From NCBI RefSeq assembly GCF_029223545.1, contig NZ_CP097870.1, forward strand, positions 1,922,001-1,986,000: a stretch of DNA of 64,000 nt, in the 5' to 3' direction. Made by a program: the position numbers and the translations under genes. The stretch comes from Thauera sp. GDN1. GTDB taxonomy: Bacteria > Pseudomonadota > Gammaproteobacteria > Burkholderiales > Rhodocyclaceae. Below the pieces are notes generated by a model. The model did not search any database. It was not told the origin of the DNA and saw nothing but the letters and a program-made list of their open reading frames with translations. This document shows, one piece after another, positions 17,840 through 27,149 of the stretch; the stretch's first letter is position 1, and each line of letters begins with the position of its first letter.

Positions 17840-18069
17840 GGACGCGGGCGCCGGCCCGGCGGCGGGCCGGGCGCTGGCGGGAATGGGACGGACGGGCATG
17901 ATATGATTGCCCAAAACTAAATGCCGCACGCTTCGGGTGCCCGCGTTCTGCGGACGGGCATCGTGAATCTGTCGCGCTTCACGGCGCAGGTTGCCCCCGC
18001 GACACCGTGCGGCCCCGGTACCACCCTCGGGTACCGTACCCCGACAATCCCGATTGCAGGAGCCCCGCC
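17840..18069 (+). other. Structured, promoter-bearing leader ahead of the MscS-type gene
   Basis: No gene is seen in these 230 bases. There is a GC-rich mirror sequence around 17848-17872, a possible -10 box TATGAT at 17902-17907 with no good -35, a direct repeat GGACGGGCAT at 17890-17899 and 17952-17961, and two stem-loops: TGCCCG (17939-17944) with CGGGCA (17955-17960), and CGGTACC (18016-18022) with GGTACCG (18030-18036). Any transcript from the -10 box would carry about 160 bases of folded leader. No known riboswitch class was recognised. Confidence 0.45.
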
Positions 18070-20301
18070 ATGATGCATGCGCTCGTGGCCTGCCGGACGT
18101 TGATCTTCGCGTTCGTTCTCGCAGGCCTCTTCCCCTCCTTTTCATCGGCCGCGGAGACGGCCGCGCAGGGCGCCGCCGGCGAACCCGGCCACCAGCGCCT
18201 CGCCGATCTGCTCGAGGACGATGCCGCCCGGTCCGCCTTGATCGAGCAGCTGCGCAAGCTCGGCGAACAGGACAGCGCGGACGCGCTCGCGGCCGAAGGC
18301 GCCGGGCCTTCGCTCGCCGCGCGCGTCGCCGACTTGTCGCAGCGCGTGGCGCAGGGGGTGGTGGGCGAGACGCACAATGCACTCGACGCGGTCGGCGACG
18401 CCTGGCAGCTCCTGCTCGCCGCCGAGCCCCAGGTGCTGGCCTGGCTGGTGGGGGAGTTCGTGCTGCTTATGGCAGTGGCGCTGCTTGCCTTTCGCCTGCT
18501 GTCGGCCGCGACCGGCTCGCTCATCCGCGCGCTCGACCGTCTTGCGGCGCGCCCCGACGGGCCGGGCGCGCTTGCCTGCTTGAGGCGCGGCCTCGGCCTC
18601 GCGGGGGCGCTGCTGTGCGACCTGGCGGCGATCGCGCTGGCATGGCTGGCCGGTCATGCGGTGGCGGTCTTCGTGCTCGGCGCGCCGGGCGAGTTGCGCG
18701 CGGAGGCGTCGCTCTTCCTCAATGCCTTCCTCGTCGTCGAGAGTCTGCGTGCCGTGCTGCGCATCCTGCTCTCGCGCCATGGCGAGCACTTGCGCATTCT
18801 GCCGCCTGCCGCAGAGGAGAAGGCCTACTGGTATGCGTGGATATCGCGCATGGTGTTCTTCCTCGGCTACGGGCTGATGCTGGTCGTGCCGATGCTGGAC
18901 CGCTTCGTGACGGCCGGGCTGGCGCGCACCGTCGCGATCGTGATCATGCTCAGCGCGCTGCTGCGCGCGGTAGTGATCGTGATGCAGAACCGGGCGCGCG
19001 TCCGCGCCGCGCTCGAGGCCCTGGGCGAGCGCATGGGTTCGCCGTTCGCGCGTGTGAGCCTGGCGATCGGCGCGCGCATCTGGCACATCGCGGCCATCGT
19101 CTATCTCGCCGCCATCCTGGTGACGGCGATCCTGTATCCGGAGGAGGCGCTGCCCTTCATGCTCGCGGCGACCGGACAGACGATCGTCGCCGTGGTCGTC
19201 GGCATCGCACTCGCGGCCCTGCTGACCCAGGTGATCCTGCGCCGCATACGCCTCGGCGAAGAGCTGCGCACCAAGTTCCCGCTGCTGGAGTCGCGCCTCA
19301 ACGCCTATGTGCCGACCGCGCTGAAAATCGCTCGCTTCGCGATTCTTGGTGTCGTGGTGGCATTCATCGCCGATGCGTGGACGCCGTTCGACCTGGGCGC
19401 CTGGGTGAGCTCGGACGCAGGGGCGAGCGTCATCGGCCGCCTGCTGTCGGTGGCGCTGATCGTCGTGCTGGCCCTGCTGGTTTGGCTGGTGGTCGCGAGC
19501 TGGATCGAGTTCCGCCTCAACCCGGACGCTGGCGCGGCGCCCAACCCGCGTGCGCGAACGCTGCTCACGATCTTCCGCAATGCGGTGGCGATCGCGCTGG
19601 TGGTGGTGACCTCGATGGTGGTGCTGGCCGAGATCGGCATCAACATCGCGCCGCTGCTGGCGGGGGCGGGCGTGCTCGGCCTGGCGATCGGCTTCGGCGC
19701 GCAGAAGCTGGTGCAGGACGTGATCACCGGCGTCTTCATCCAGCTCGAGCGCGCGATCGACGTCGGCGACGTCGTCACCGCGGGTGGCATCACCGGCACC
19801 GTGGAGCGCATGACCATCCGCTCGCTGGGCTTGCGCGATCTGTCGGGGACCTATCACCTGCTGCCCTTCTCCTCGGTGGATACGGTATCGAACTACAACC
19901 GCGACTTCGCCTACCACGTCGGCGAGTACGGCATCGGCTACCGCGAGGACACCGACGAGGCGATCGTGCACCTGCGCGCGGCCTTCGACGAACTGCTGCA
20001 GGACCCGGCGCTGCGCGAACAGATCCTCGGCGACACGCTGGAGGTGCACGGCGTCACCGCCCTGGCGGACAGCGCGGTCAACGTCCGGGTGCGGATCAAG
20101 ACCCTGGCGGGCTCGCAGTTCGCGGTCGGCCGGGCCTACAACCGCCTGGTCAAGCGCCACTTCGACGCTGCGGGCATCGAGATTCCGTTCCCGCACATGA
20201 CGCTCTATTTCGGCGAGGACAAGCACGGCAAGGCGCCGTCGGCCCACGTGAGATTGCTCGAGGGCCCCGAGCCCGCTGCGCAGGCCCGGGGAAGCGCCTG
20301 A
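18070..20301 (+). CDS. Large MscS-family mechanosensitive channel (YbiO-like)
   Basis: A 743-residue membrane protein: signal peptide (residues 1 to about 28, ending FSSAAE), a periplasmic helical region, about ten or eleven membrane segments, and the MscS core near the end. The pore helix with small residues is LLAGAGVLGLAIGFGAQKLVQD (about residue 535-556, longer motif shown in part), followed by the beta domain (ERAIDVGDVVTAGGITGTVE) and the C-terminal alpha/beta domain. Such channels open on hypo-osmotic shock and release solutes. Size and order fit YbiO (MscM type) better than MscS or MscK. AGGAG lies 7 bases before ATG 18070. Its stop is 3 bases from the convergent PhoX gene. Confidence 0.9.
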   Translation: MMHALVACRTLIFAFVLAGLFPSFSSAAETAAQGAAGEPGHQRLADLLEDDAARSALIEQLRKLGEQDSADALAAEGAGPSLAARVADLSQRVAQGVVGETHNALDAVGDAWQLLLAAEPQVLAWLVGEFVLLMAVALLAFRLLSAATGSLIRALDRLAARPDGPGALACLRRGLGLAGALLCDLAAIALAWLAGHAVAVFVLGAPGELRAEASLFLNAFLVVESLRAVLRILLSRHGEHLRILPPAAEEKAYWYAWISRMVFFLGYGLMLVVPMLDRFVTAGLARTVAIVIMLSALLRAVVIVMQNRARVRAALEALGERMGSPFARVSLAIGARIWHIAAIVYLAAILVTAILYPEEALPFMLAATGQTIVAVVVGIALAALLTQVILRRIRLGEELRTKFPLLESRLNAYVPTALKIARFAILGVVVAFIADAWTPFDLGAWVSSDAGASVIGRLLSVALIVVLALLVWLVVASWIEFRLNPDAGAAPNPRARTLLTIFRNAVAIALVVVTSMVVLAEIGINIAPLLAGAGVLGLAIGFGAQKLVQDVITGVFIQLERAIDVGDVVTAGGITGTVERMTIRSLGLRDLSGTYHLLPFSSVDTVSNYNRDFAYHVGEYGIGYREDTDEAIVHLRAAFDELLQDPALREQILGDTLEVHGVTALADSAVNVRVRIKTLAGSQFAVGRAYNRLVKRHFDAAGIEIPFPHMTLYFGEDKHGKAPSAHVRLLEGPEPAAQARGSA

Positions 20302-20304
20302 GAC

Positions 20305-22332
20305 TCAGGTGCCGATCACGCCGCCGTCGTCCTTGGTGACGATGACGGTCGCCGAGCGCGGGCGGCCGCCGGCGGCGTCCGGCCACCGGCTGAAGGCCAG
20401 CGGGTTGGCGGCGATGTAGTCGTCCATCGAGGTGCCTGCGGGGACCGCCGGGCGGTTCGGGTGGCTGCCGACCTCGCCCGGATGCTGGACGTTGATGAAC
20501 ATCGTCCTGCCGTCCGGGGTGAAGGTCAGGCCGGTGATCTCACAGCCCGCGGGGCCGACCAGGAAGCGGCGGATCTCGCCGGTTTCCGGGCTGGCGCACA
20601 GCATCTGGTTGTTGCCCTGACCGGCATAGACGCCGGTGTTGCTGAAGTTGCCGTCGGTCTGGATCCACAGCCGGCCGTCGGCGTCGAAGCCGATGCCGTC
20701 GGGGCTGTTGAAGGTGTTCGAGGTGTCGATGGCCGCCGAGCCGGCGTTGAGGTCACCCGCCGCATACACGTTCGGGTTGCCGGCGATCACGAACAGATCC
20801 CAGTCGAAGCTCATCGCGCCGGCGTCGTTGCCGGCCTCGCGCCAGCGCACGATCTGGCCGAAGCGGTTGGCGGCCCGGGGGTTGGCGTCATCGACCGCGG
20901 CGGCGCTGCGGCCGCTGTTGTTGGTCAGCGCGCAGTAGACCTCCTTGGTGGCCGGATGCACGGCGATCCATTCCGGGCGGTCCATCTTGGTCGCGCCCAC
21001 CGCGTCGGCGGCCAGACGGGTCTTGATCAGCACCTCGGCCTGGTCGGCAAAGCGGGCGTCGGCAGCCAGCACCGGGTTGGCCTGCTTGTCGAGCAGCACC
21101 CATTCGCCGTTGCCCATGAAGTCGCCCGCGCTCGCGCCGTTGCCGAACTTCGCGACGTAGAGCTTGCCGTGGTCGAGCAGGTGGCGGTTGGCGGCGTCCT
21201 TGCCCGGCACGAAACGGCCGTCGGACACGAACTTGTAGATGTAGTCGTTGGTCTGGTCGTCGCCCATGTAGACCACGACGCGACGATCGGCGGTGAGGGC
21301 GTAGGCACAGTTCTCGTGCTTGAAGCGGCCGAGGGCGGTGCGCTTGACCGGCATCGACTCGGGGTCGAAGGGGTCGATCTCCACCACCCAGCCGAAGCGG
21401 TTGGACTCGTTCGGCTCCTTCGCGTAATCGAAGCGATCGTCGAACTCTTCCCAGCGGTAGACGGTGCCGCGGGCGCTGATGCCATAGCGCTTCATCGACT
21501 CGTCGCGGCCATCGACGCCCGAGGTGGTGCCGAAGTAGCCGTTGAAGTTCTCTTCGCAGGTGAGGTAGGTGCCCCAGGGCGTGAAGCCGTTGGCGCAGTT
21601 GTTGAGCATGCCGAGGACGGTGCTGCCGCTGGGGTCGGCCTGGGTCTTCATCAGCGCATGGCCGGCGGCCGGGCCGCTGATCCGCATCGGCGTGTTGCCG
21701 GTGATGCGGCGGTTGTACTTCGAGCCGAGCACGATCTCCCACTTGTTGCGCTGCTGGCGGATGTGGATGACCGAGGCACCGTGCGCGTTCTGCGCCTTCA
21801 GCACCTTGTCCGCGGTCCACGGCTCCATGAACTCGGCGCCGAACAGGTATTCGTAGTTGCAGTACTCGTGGTTCATCACCAGCAGGCCTTCCTGGCTCGA
21901 CTTGCCATGGAGCGGGAAGAAGTGCATGCCGTCGTGGTTGTCACCGATCTGGCGGGCCTGCTCGGCGCCGGTGTTGGTGCCGTCCGGCTTCCACGCCGGC
22001 GAGTCGGGGAACAGCGCGTCGCCCCAGGGGGCGATGACCTGCGCGCGGTAGCCCGGCGGCACGACGATGGCATCGCCGCTCGCGGCCGCGACCGGCGCGA
22101 AGCCGATCTTCGGCGCCTTGTGGGCGCCCGTGTGGCCGTAACCGGCATCCATGTGCTGATGGGCGTGCTGGGCGGCCTGCGCGGCGAGCGGGGCGGCGAG
22201 GAAGGCGGCGGCGCCGAGGCCGAGACCGCTCTTGAGGAAGCCGCGGCGCGACACGACGCGATCCACGACGTGCTGGAAGTGCTCGTTGTCGGAAAGGTTG
22301 CTGGGCAGGTCGTCGAGGTCGAACTGACTCAT
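20305..22332 (-). CDS. PhoX-family (DUF839) phosphatase-like protein, Tat-exported
   Basis: A 675-residue periplasmic protein. The N-terminus has a twin-arginine signal, SRRGFLKSGLGLGAAAFLAA (about residues 29-48), as expected for a folded metalloenzyme. The rest is the PhoX/DUF839 beta-propeller: NHEYCNYEYLF, TPWGTYLTCEENFNGYFG, KHENCAYALTADRRVVVYMGDD and NSPDGIGFDADGRLWIQTDG. The cysteine in TCEEN and the glutamates around it belong to the metal site of known PhoX, a calcium/iron alkaline phosphatase. Many family members are not proven phosphatases, so the function is by family. GGAG lies 7 bases before ATG 22332. No Pho box was recognised upstream. Confidence 0.88.
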   Translation of the reverse strand: MSQFDLDDLPSNLSDNEHFQHVVDRVVSRRGFLKSGLGLGAAAFLAAPLAAQAAQHAHQHMDAGYGHTGAHKAPKIGFAPVAAASGDAIVVPPGYRAQVIAPWGDALFPDSPAWKPDGTNTGAEQARQIGDNHDGMHFFPLHGKSSQEGLLVMNHEYCNYEYLFGAEFMEPWTADKVLKAQNAHGASVIHIRQQRNKWEIVLGSKYNRRITGNTPMRISGPAAGHALMKTQADPSGSTVLGMLNNCANGFTPWGTYLTCEENFNGYFGTTSGVDGRDESMKRYGISARGTVYRWEEFDDRFDYAKEPNESNRFGWVVEIDPFDPESMPVKRTALGRFKHENCAYALTADRRVVVYMGDDQTNDYIYKFVSDGRFVPGKDAANRHLLDHGKLYVAKFGNGASAGDFMGNGEWVLLDKQANPVLAADARFADQAEVLIKTRLAADAVGATKMDRPEWIAVHPATKEVYCALTNNSGRSAAAVDDANPRAANRFGQIVRWREAGNDAGAMSFDWDLFVIAGNPNVYAAGDLNAGSAAIDTSNTFNSPDGIGFDADGRLWIQTDGNFSNTGVYAGQGNNQMLCASPETGEIRRFLVGPAGCEITGLTFTPDGRTMFINVQHPGEVGSHPNRPAVPAGTSMDDYIAANPLAFSRWPDAAGGRPRSATVIVTKDDGGVIGT

Positions 22333-22488
22333 TGGATGCTCCACGGGTCGGGTGACTGAAGGGGAAGCGGGATTCTCCCGGCTGTGGATTTCAGTTCCGT
22401 GACCGGCGTGTGAAGATCTCGCGCCAGCAATGCCGCGTGCTAGGACAAATGAATTTGCGGAAGCGGGCGGTAGTGACCCGGTGGGCGC

Positions 22489-22494
22489 TATACT
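22489..22494 (+). promoter_or_regulatory. Possible -10 box of the helicase/Mo-cofactor genes
   Basis: TATACT preceded by GC forms a fair -10 hexamer 29 bases before the helicase ATG. No convincing -35 box stands 16-18 bases upstream, so the site is only tentative. Confidence 0.35.
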
Positions 22495-22522
22495 CTCGCG
22501 TTTTCATCGTTTCCCCGAGTCG

Positions 22523-24484
22523 ATGTCCGACCCCGCCCCGATCTTCGCCGCCGACGGCCCGCTCGCCGCCGCGATCCCCGGCTTCCGCGCCCGTCCGCAG
22601 CAGATCGAGATGGCGCAGCAGATCGCCGCGGCGCTGCGTGAGAACCGTGTGCTGGTGGCCGAGGCGGGGACGGGCACCGGCAAGACCTTCGCCTACCTGG
22701 TGCCGGCCTTGCTGGCCGGCGGCAAGGTCATCATCTCCACCGGCACCAAGACCCTGCAGGACCAGCTCTTCAACCGCGACCTGCCCACGGTTCGGGCCGC
22801 GCTCAAGGTGCCGGTGTCGATCGCGCTGCTCAAGGGCCGCGCCAACTACGTCTGCCATTACCACCTCGAGCGCAATGCGCGCGACGGGCGCTTCCTCACC
22901 GCCCAGGACGCCGCCGACCTGCGCGCGATCGGCCGCTTCGCCCAGGTCACGCAGAGCGGGGACAAGGCCGAATGCACCGACGTGCGGGAGGATTCGCCAG
23001 CCTGGATGGCCGCCACCTCGACGCGCGACAACTGCCTCGGCCAGGACTGTCCGTACAAGGAGGAGTGCTTCGTGATGCAGGCGCGGCGCAACGCGATGGA
23101 CGCCGACGTGGTGGTGGTCAACCACCACCTCTTCTTCGCCGACGTGATGCTGCGCGACGAGGGCATGGGCGAGCTGCTGCCGGCCTGCAACGCGGTGATC
23201 TTCGACGAGGCGCACCAGCTGCCCGAGACCGCGAGCCTGTTCTTCGGCGACAGCGTATCGACTGCGCAGGTGCTGGAGCTGGCGCGCGACACGCGCTCCG
23301 AGACCGTGGCCGCGGCGCGCGACTGCGTGCCCATGATCGATCAGACGCGCAACCTGGAGAAGGCCGCGCGCGACCTGCGCCTCGTGTTCGGCAGCGAGAG
23401 CGCGCGGATGTCCGCCGCGCAGGCCGCCGAGCGCGAGAACTTCGATGCCATGGTCGAGGCGCTGGAGAAGGCGCTGGCCGACTTCCAGGCGGTGCTCGAC
23501 ACCCAGGCCGAGCGCTCCGAGGGCCTGGGCAACTGCCTGCGCCGCACCGAGGAGATGGCCGAGCGCCTGGCGAGCTGGCGCAAGCCCGAGGACAAGGACG
23601 TGATCCGCTGGGTGGAGGTGTTCACCCAGTCGCTCGCGCTCAACGCCACCCCGCTGCACGTGTCGGACGTGTTCAAGCGCCAGCTCGAGGGCCATCCGCG
23701 GGCGTGGATCTTCACCTCGGCCACGCTTGCGGTCGGCAAGGCCGACTTCGGCCACTACTGCCGGGAGATGGGCCTGGCGTGGATGGACCCGCCGCCGCTC
23801 ACCGCGGTGTGGGGCAGCCCCTTCGACTACGCCGAGCAGGCCTTGCTGTACGCGCCCGCCGGCATGCCCGAGCCGAATTCACCCGACTACACCGAGCGTG
23901 TCGCCCGGGTCGCACTGCCGCTGATCCGCGCCGCGCGCGGGCGCGCCTTCGTGCTGTGCACCTCGCTGCGCGCGATGCGCCGGATCCACGAGCTGATCCT
24001 CGATGGGTTGCAGCAGAGCGGCGACGCGCTGCCGGTGCTGTTGCAGGGCGAGGGCTCGCGTACCGAACTGCTCGAACGCTTTCGCCGCCTGGGCAACGCC
24101 GTGCTGGTGGCGAGCCAGAGCTTCTGGGAAGGCGTCGACGTGCCTGGCGATGCGCTGTCGCTGGTGGTGATCGACAAGCTGCCGTTCGCGCCGCCCGACG
24201 ATCCGGTGCTGGCGGCGCGCGTCGAGCACATGCAGAAGCAGGGCCTGAGTCCCTTCGTGCATCACCAGCTCCCGAAGACGGTGATCAACATGAAGCAGGG
24301 TGCCGGGCGCCTGATCCGCACCGAGCGCGACCGCGGCGTGCTGTGCATCTGCGACCCGCGCATGATCGACAAGTCCTACGGCAAGGTGGTGTGGCGCAGC
24401 CTGCCGCCGATGCGCCGCACCCGCGTGGAGGCCGATGCGGTGGCCTTCCTCGAATCCCTGCCGCCGCCGCGACAGGGCGGCTGA
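22523..24484 (+). CDS. DinG/YoaA-type ATP-dependent DNA helicase
   Basis: A 653-residue XPD-like superfamily 2 helicase. Walker A is EAGTGTGKT (about residues 47-55), the DEAH box is VIFDEAHQLPE, motif III-like FTSATLAVG, and motif VI QGAGRLIRTERDRG. Cysteines between motifs I and II (YVCHY, NCLGQDC and KEECF) form the [4Fe-4S] cluster site of this group. Such helicases unwind damaged or stalled DNA, R-loops or D-loops. The length and cysteine layout are closer to YoaA than to DinG. The ATG at 22523 is preferred because the longer frame reaches into the promoter. It lies 56 bases before mobB. Confidence 0.93.
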   Translation: MSDPAPIFAADGPLAAAIPGFRARPQQIEMAQQIAAALRENRVLVAEAGTGTGKTFAYLVPALLAGGKVIISTGTKTLQDQLFNRDLPTVRAALKVPVSIALLKGRANYVCHYHLERNARDGRFLTAQDAADLRAIGRFAQVTQSGDKAECTDVREDSPAWMAATSTRDNCLGQDCPYKEECFVMQARRNAMDADVVVVNHHLFFADVMLRDEGMGELLPACNAVIFDEAHQLPETASLFFGDSVSTAQVLELARDTRSETVAAARDCVPMIDQTRNLEKAARDLRLVFGSESARMSAAQAAERENFDAMVEALEKALADFQAVLDTQAERSEGLGNCLRRTEEMAERLASWRKPEDKDVIRWVEVFTQSLALNATPLHVSDVFKRQLEGHPRAWIFTSATLAVGKADFGHYCREMGLAWMDPPPLTAVWGSPFDYAEQALLYAPAGMPEPNSPDYTERVARVALPLIRAARGRAFVLCTSLRAMRRIHELILDGLQQSGDALPVLLQGEGSRTELLERFRRLGNAVLVASQSFWEGVDVPGDALSLVVIDKLPFAPPDDPVLAARVEHMQKQGLSPFVHHQLPKTVINMKQGAGRLIRTERDRGVLCICDPRMIDKSYGKVVWRSLPPMRRTRVEADAVAFLESLPPPRQGG

Positions 24485-24540
24485 GCGCGCTCTGTTGTAT
24501 CCTCTCGGGTCACGCAACCCGAACCCGAAGCGGCTTTTCG

Positions 24541-25047
24541 ATGAAAGTTTTCGGTTTCGCCGGCTGGTCCGGCTCCGGCAAGACCACCCTGGTGGAAAAG
24601 CTGATCCCCGAGTTCACCGCACGCGGCCTGCGCGTGTCGGTGATCAAGCATGCGCACCACGGCTTCGATCTCGACAAGCCCGGCAAGGATTCCTGGCGCC
24701 ACCGCGAGGCCGGCGCCACCCAGGTGCTGATGCTGTCCAACGAGCGCTGGGTGCTGATGCACGAGCTGCGCGGCGAGCGCGAGCCAACGCTGGACGAGCA
24801 GTTGCGCCTGCTCGAACCCTGCGACCTGGTGCTGATCGAAGGCTACAAGGCCGCCGCGGTGCCCAAGATCGAGATCCACCGCCCGTCGCACGGCAAGCCG
24901 CCGCTGTGGCCGGAGAATCCGCACGTGGTCGCGGTGGCCACCGACGCCGGCGAGGGCGCGAGGCTCGACTGTCCGCTGCCGCGCCTGCCGCTCAACGAGC
25001 CGGCACCGATTGCCGACTTCATCCTGGATTATCTGAAGACCCGATGA
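24541..25047 (+). CDS. mobB: Molybdopterin-guanine dinucleotide biosynthesis adapter MobB
   Basis: A 168-residue P-loop GTPase that assists the last step of molybdenum-cofactor modification. The P-loop is GWSGSGKTTLVEKL at the start; VIKHAHHGFDLDKPGKDSWRH is the conserved segment following it; and DLVLIEGYK is the Walker-B-like block. The stop overlaps the moeA start (ATGA), so the two are coupled. No mobA is next to it. Confidence 0.94.
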   Translation: MKVFGFAGWSGSGKTTLVEKLIPEFTARGLRVSVIKHAHHGFDLDKPGKDSWRHREAGATQVLMLSNERWVLMHELRGEREPTLDEQLRLLEPCDLVLIEGYKAAAVPKIEIHRPSHGKPPLWPENPHVVAVATDAGEGARLDCPLPRLPLNEPAPIADFILDYLKTR

Positions 25048-26249
25048 ACCCCAACATGCTTTCCTTCGACGAGGCCTACACCAAGCTGCTCGGCTTCGTG
25101 CGCCCGGTGCGCGAGATCGAGCAGGTGGATACGATGTTCGCCGCCGGCCGCGTGCTCGCGGTGGCCCAGCACTCCACCATCGACCAGCCGCCCATGGACA
25201 ACTCCGGCATGGACGGCTACGCGCTGCGCGCGGCCGATGTGCCCGCCGCCGGCACCCGTCTGCCGGTGAGTCAGCGCATTCCGGCCGGCAGCGTCGGCCA
25301 CGAGCTCGCACCCGGCACCGCCGCGCGCATCTTCACCGGCGCGCCGCTGCCGCCGGGCGCCGACACCGTGGTGATGCAGGAGCTGTGCGAGCACGACGGC
25401 GAGCACGTGATCGTCAACACCGTGCCGCGCGTCGGAGAGGCGGTGCGCAGGACGGGCGAGGACATCGCGGTCGGCGACCTGATCCTGCCCGCGGGCGAGC
25501 GCCTGACGCCACAGGCGGTGGCGCTCGCCGCCTCGATCGGGCTGGCGCAGCTGCCGGTGCTGCGCCGGGTGAAGGTGGCGATGTTCTCCACCGGCTCCGA
25601 GCTGGTGATGCCGGGCGAGCCGCTGCCGCCGGGCGGCATCTACAACTCCAACCGCTTCATGCTGCGCAGCCTGCTCGCCGACCTGGGCTGCGAGGTCGAG
25701 GACTTCGGCATCGTGCCCGACCGCCTCGACGCCACCCGCGAGGTGCTGCGCCGCGCCGCGCACGGCCACGACCTGATCCTCACCAGCGGCGGCGTGTCGG
25801 TGGGCGAGGAAGATCACGTCAAGCCGGCGGTGGAGGCCGAGGGCAGCCTCGACATGTGGAAGATCGCGATGAAGCCGGGCAAACCGCTGGCCTACGGCCA
25901 TGTGCACGGCGCGGCCTTCATCGGCCTGCCGGGCAACCCGGTGTCGAGCTTCGTGACCTTCCTGATGATGGTGCGCCCCTTCCTGCTCGCCACCCAGGGC
26001 GTGCGCGAGGTGGCACCGACCTCCATCATGCTGCGTGCGGATTTCGACTGGCCGAAGCCCGACCGCAGGCGCGAGTTCCTGCGCGCGCGCATGAATGCGC
26101 AGGGTGGGGTGGAGCTGTTCGCCAACCAGGGCTCGGCGGCGCTGAATTCGACCGTGTGGGCCAACGGCCTGGTCGATATCCCGGCCGGCACCGCGATCGC
26201 GCGTGGCGAGTCGGTGCGCTTCCTGCCCTATGGTGAGCTGATGCACTGA
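25044..26249 (+). CDS. moeA: Molybdopterin molybdenumtransferase
   Basis: A 401-residue enzyme that inserts molybdenum into adenylylated molybdopterin. Family landmarks are QPPMDNSGMDGYALRAAD near residue 50, IFTGAPLPPGADTVVMQE near 95, the MPT-binding domain with SGGVSVGEEDHVK near 250, and GLPGNPVSSFVTF near 295. Length is normal. It follows mobB with a 4-base overlap and precedes moaD by 49 bases, making a small cofactor operon. Confidence 0.96.
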   Translation: MNPNMLSFDEAYTKLLGFVRPVREIEQVDTMFAAGRVLAVAQHSTIDQPPMDNSGMDGYALRAADVPAAGTRLPVSQRIPAGSVGHELAPGTAARIFTGAPLPPGADTVVMQELCEHDGEHVIVNTVPRVGEAVRRTGEDIAVGDLILPAGERLTPQAVALAASIGLAQLPVLRRVKVAMFSTGSELVMPGEPLPPGGIYNSNRFMLRSLLADLGCEVEDFGIVPDRLDATREVLRRAAHGHDLILTSGGVSVGEEDHVKPAVEAEGSLDMWKIAMKPGKPLAYGHVHGAAFIGLPGNPVSSFVTFLMMVRPFLLATQGVREVAPTSIMLRADFDWPKPDRRREFLRARMNAQGGVELFANQGSAALNSTVWANGLVDIPAGTAIARGESVRFLPYGELMH

Positions 26250-26298
26250 GCCGCTTCGCGGCCATGTGTTCCGGAAATCGACTGTGGATGTTCGAGCG

Positions 26299-26559
26299 AT
26301 GACGACGAAGGTGAAGGTCCTCTACTTTGCGAGCCTGCGTGAGGCGGTCGGGCGATCGGCCGAGGAGTTCGCGCTGCCCGCGGGGGTGAGCACGGTCGGT
26401 GCGCTGCGCGCCCATCTGGCCGAACGCGGCGAGGGCTGGCAGGCCCTGGATGCAGGGCGCAACGTGCGTGCCGCGCTCAACCAGCGCATGGTCGGCGCCG
26501 AGGCGCCGGTCGCGGCCGGCGACGAGGTCGCGTTTTTCCCGCCGGTCACCGGGGGCTGA
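26299..26559 (+). CDS. moaD: Molybdopterin synthase sulfur carrier subunit
   Basis: An 86-residue ubiquitin-like protein. It ends in PPVTGG; the terminal Gly-Gly is adenylated and thiocarboxylated and delivers sulfur to cyclic pyranopterin. KVLYFASLREAVGRSAEEF at the start is typical. ATG 26299 is chosen to match the family start, although no strong Shine-Dalgarno precedes it. MoaE follows after 3 bases. Confidence 0.93.
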   Translation: MTTKVKVLYFASLREAVGRSAEEFALPAGVSTVGALRAHLAERGEGWQALDAGRNVRAALNQRMVGAEAPVAAGDEVAFFPPVTGG

Positions 26560-26562
26560 GTC

Positions 26563-27048
26563 ATGGACCGCCATCCCGAGGTGAGTGTGCAGGAAGCCGA
26601 TTTCGATGTCGGCGCCGAGATCGGCGGGCTCGGCGCGGGCCGGCGCGATGTCGGCGCGATCGCGAGTTTCGTCGGCCTGGTGCGCGACGTGAACGACGGC
26701 AGCGGCGTGCATGCGATGACCCTGGAACACTATCCGGGCATGACCGAGCGCGCGCTCGAGGAGATCGTCGACCAGGCGAAGGCGCGCTGGGCGCTGTTCG
26801 GCGTGCGCGTGATCCACCGCTACGGGCGGCTCGAGCCGACCGACCGCATCGTGTTCGTCGGCGTCGCCAGCAGCCACCGCGGCGACGCGTTCGCCGCCTG
26901 CGAGTTCATCATGGACTACCTGAAGACGCGGGCGCCGTTCTGGAAGCTCGAGGAAACGCCGGAGGGCGCGCGCTGGGTCGACGCACGCGAGACCGACGAT
27001 TCGGCTGCGGCGCGCTGGGACGAGGGCGTGGCGGACGGGCAGGGCTGA
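26563..27048 (+). CDS. moaE: Molybdopterin synthase catalytic subunit
   Basis: A 161-residue catalytic partner of MoaD, forming the dithiolene of molybdopterin. Active-site features are the FVGLVRDVNDG loop, LEHYPGMTERAL, IHRYGRLEPTDRIVFVGVASSHR, and the lysine region YLKTRAPFWKLEE. The C-terminal 20 residues are acidic and not conserved. It is the last gene of the cofactor operon; a symmetric terminator follows. Confidence 0.95.
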   Translation: MDRHPEVSVQEADFDVGAEIGGLGAGRRDVGAIASFVGLVRDVNDGSGVHAMTLEHYPGMTERALEEIVDQAKARWALFGVRVIHRYGRLEPTDRIVFVGVASSHRGDAFAACEFIMDYLKTRAPFWKLEETPEGARWVDARETDDSAAARWDEGVADGQG

Positions 27049-27105
27049 GCGGGACCGGAAGGGACCGCCGTGCCGCAGGGTGCGATTGCGGTGCCGTGAA
27101 CGCAC

Positions 27106-27129
27106 AAACGGCGCCTTGCGGCGCCGTTT
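27106..27129. terminator. Bidirectional terminator between moaE and the phasin gene
   Basis: AAACGGCGCC (27106-27115) and GGCGCCGTTT (27120-27129) form a perfect 10-bp stem with a TTGC loop. A-runs on one side and T-runs on the other let it serve both convergent genes. Confidence 0.85.
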
Positions 27130-27149
27130 CTCATCGAGCCGGCAGTGGC

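Noticed and set aside
25018..26940. Same string DYLKTR at the end of MobB and inside MoaE
   Set aside because: It is a normal part of MoaE; in MobB it seems chance similarity, with no longer DNA repeat around it.
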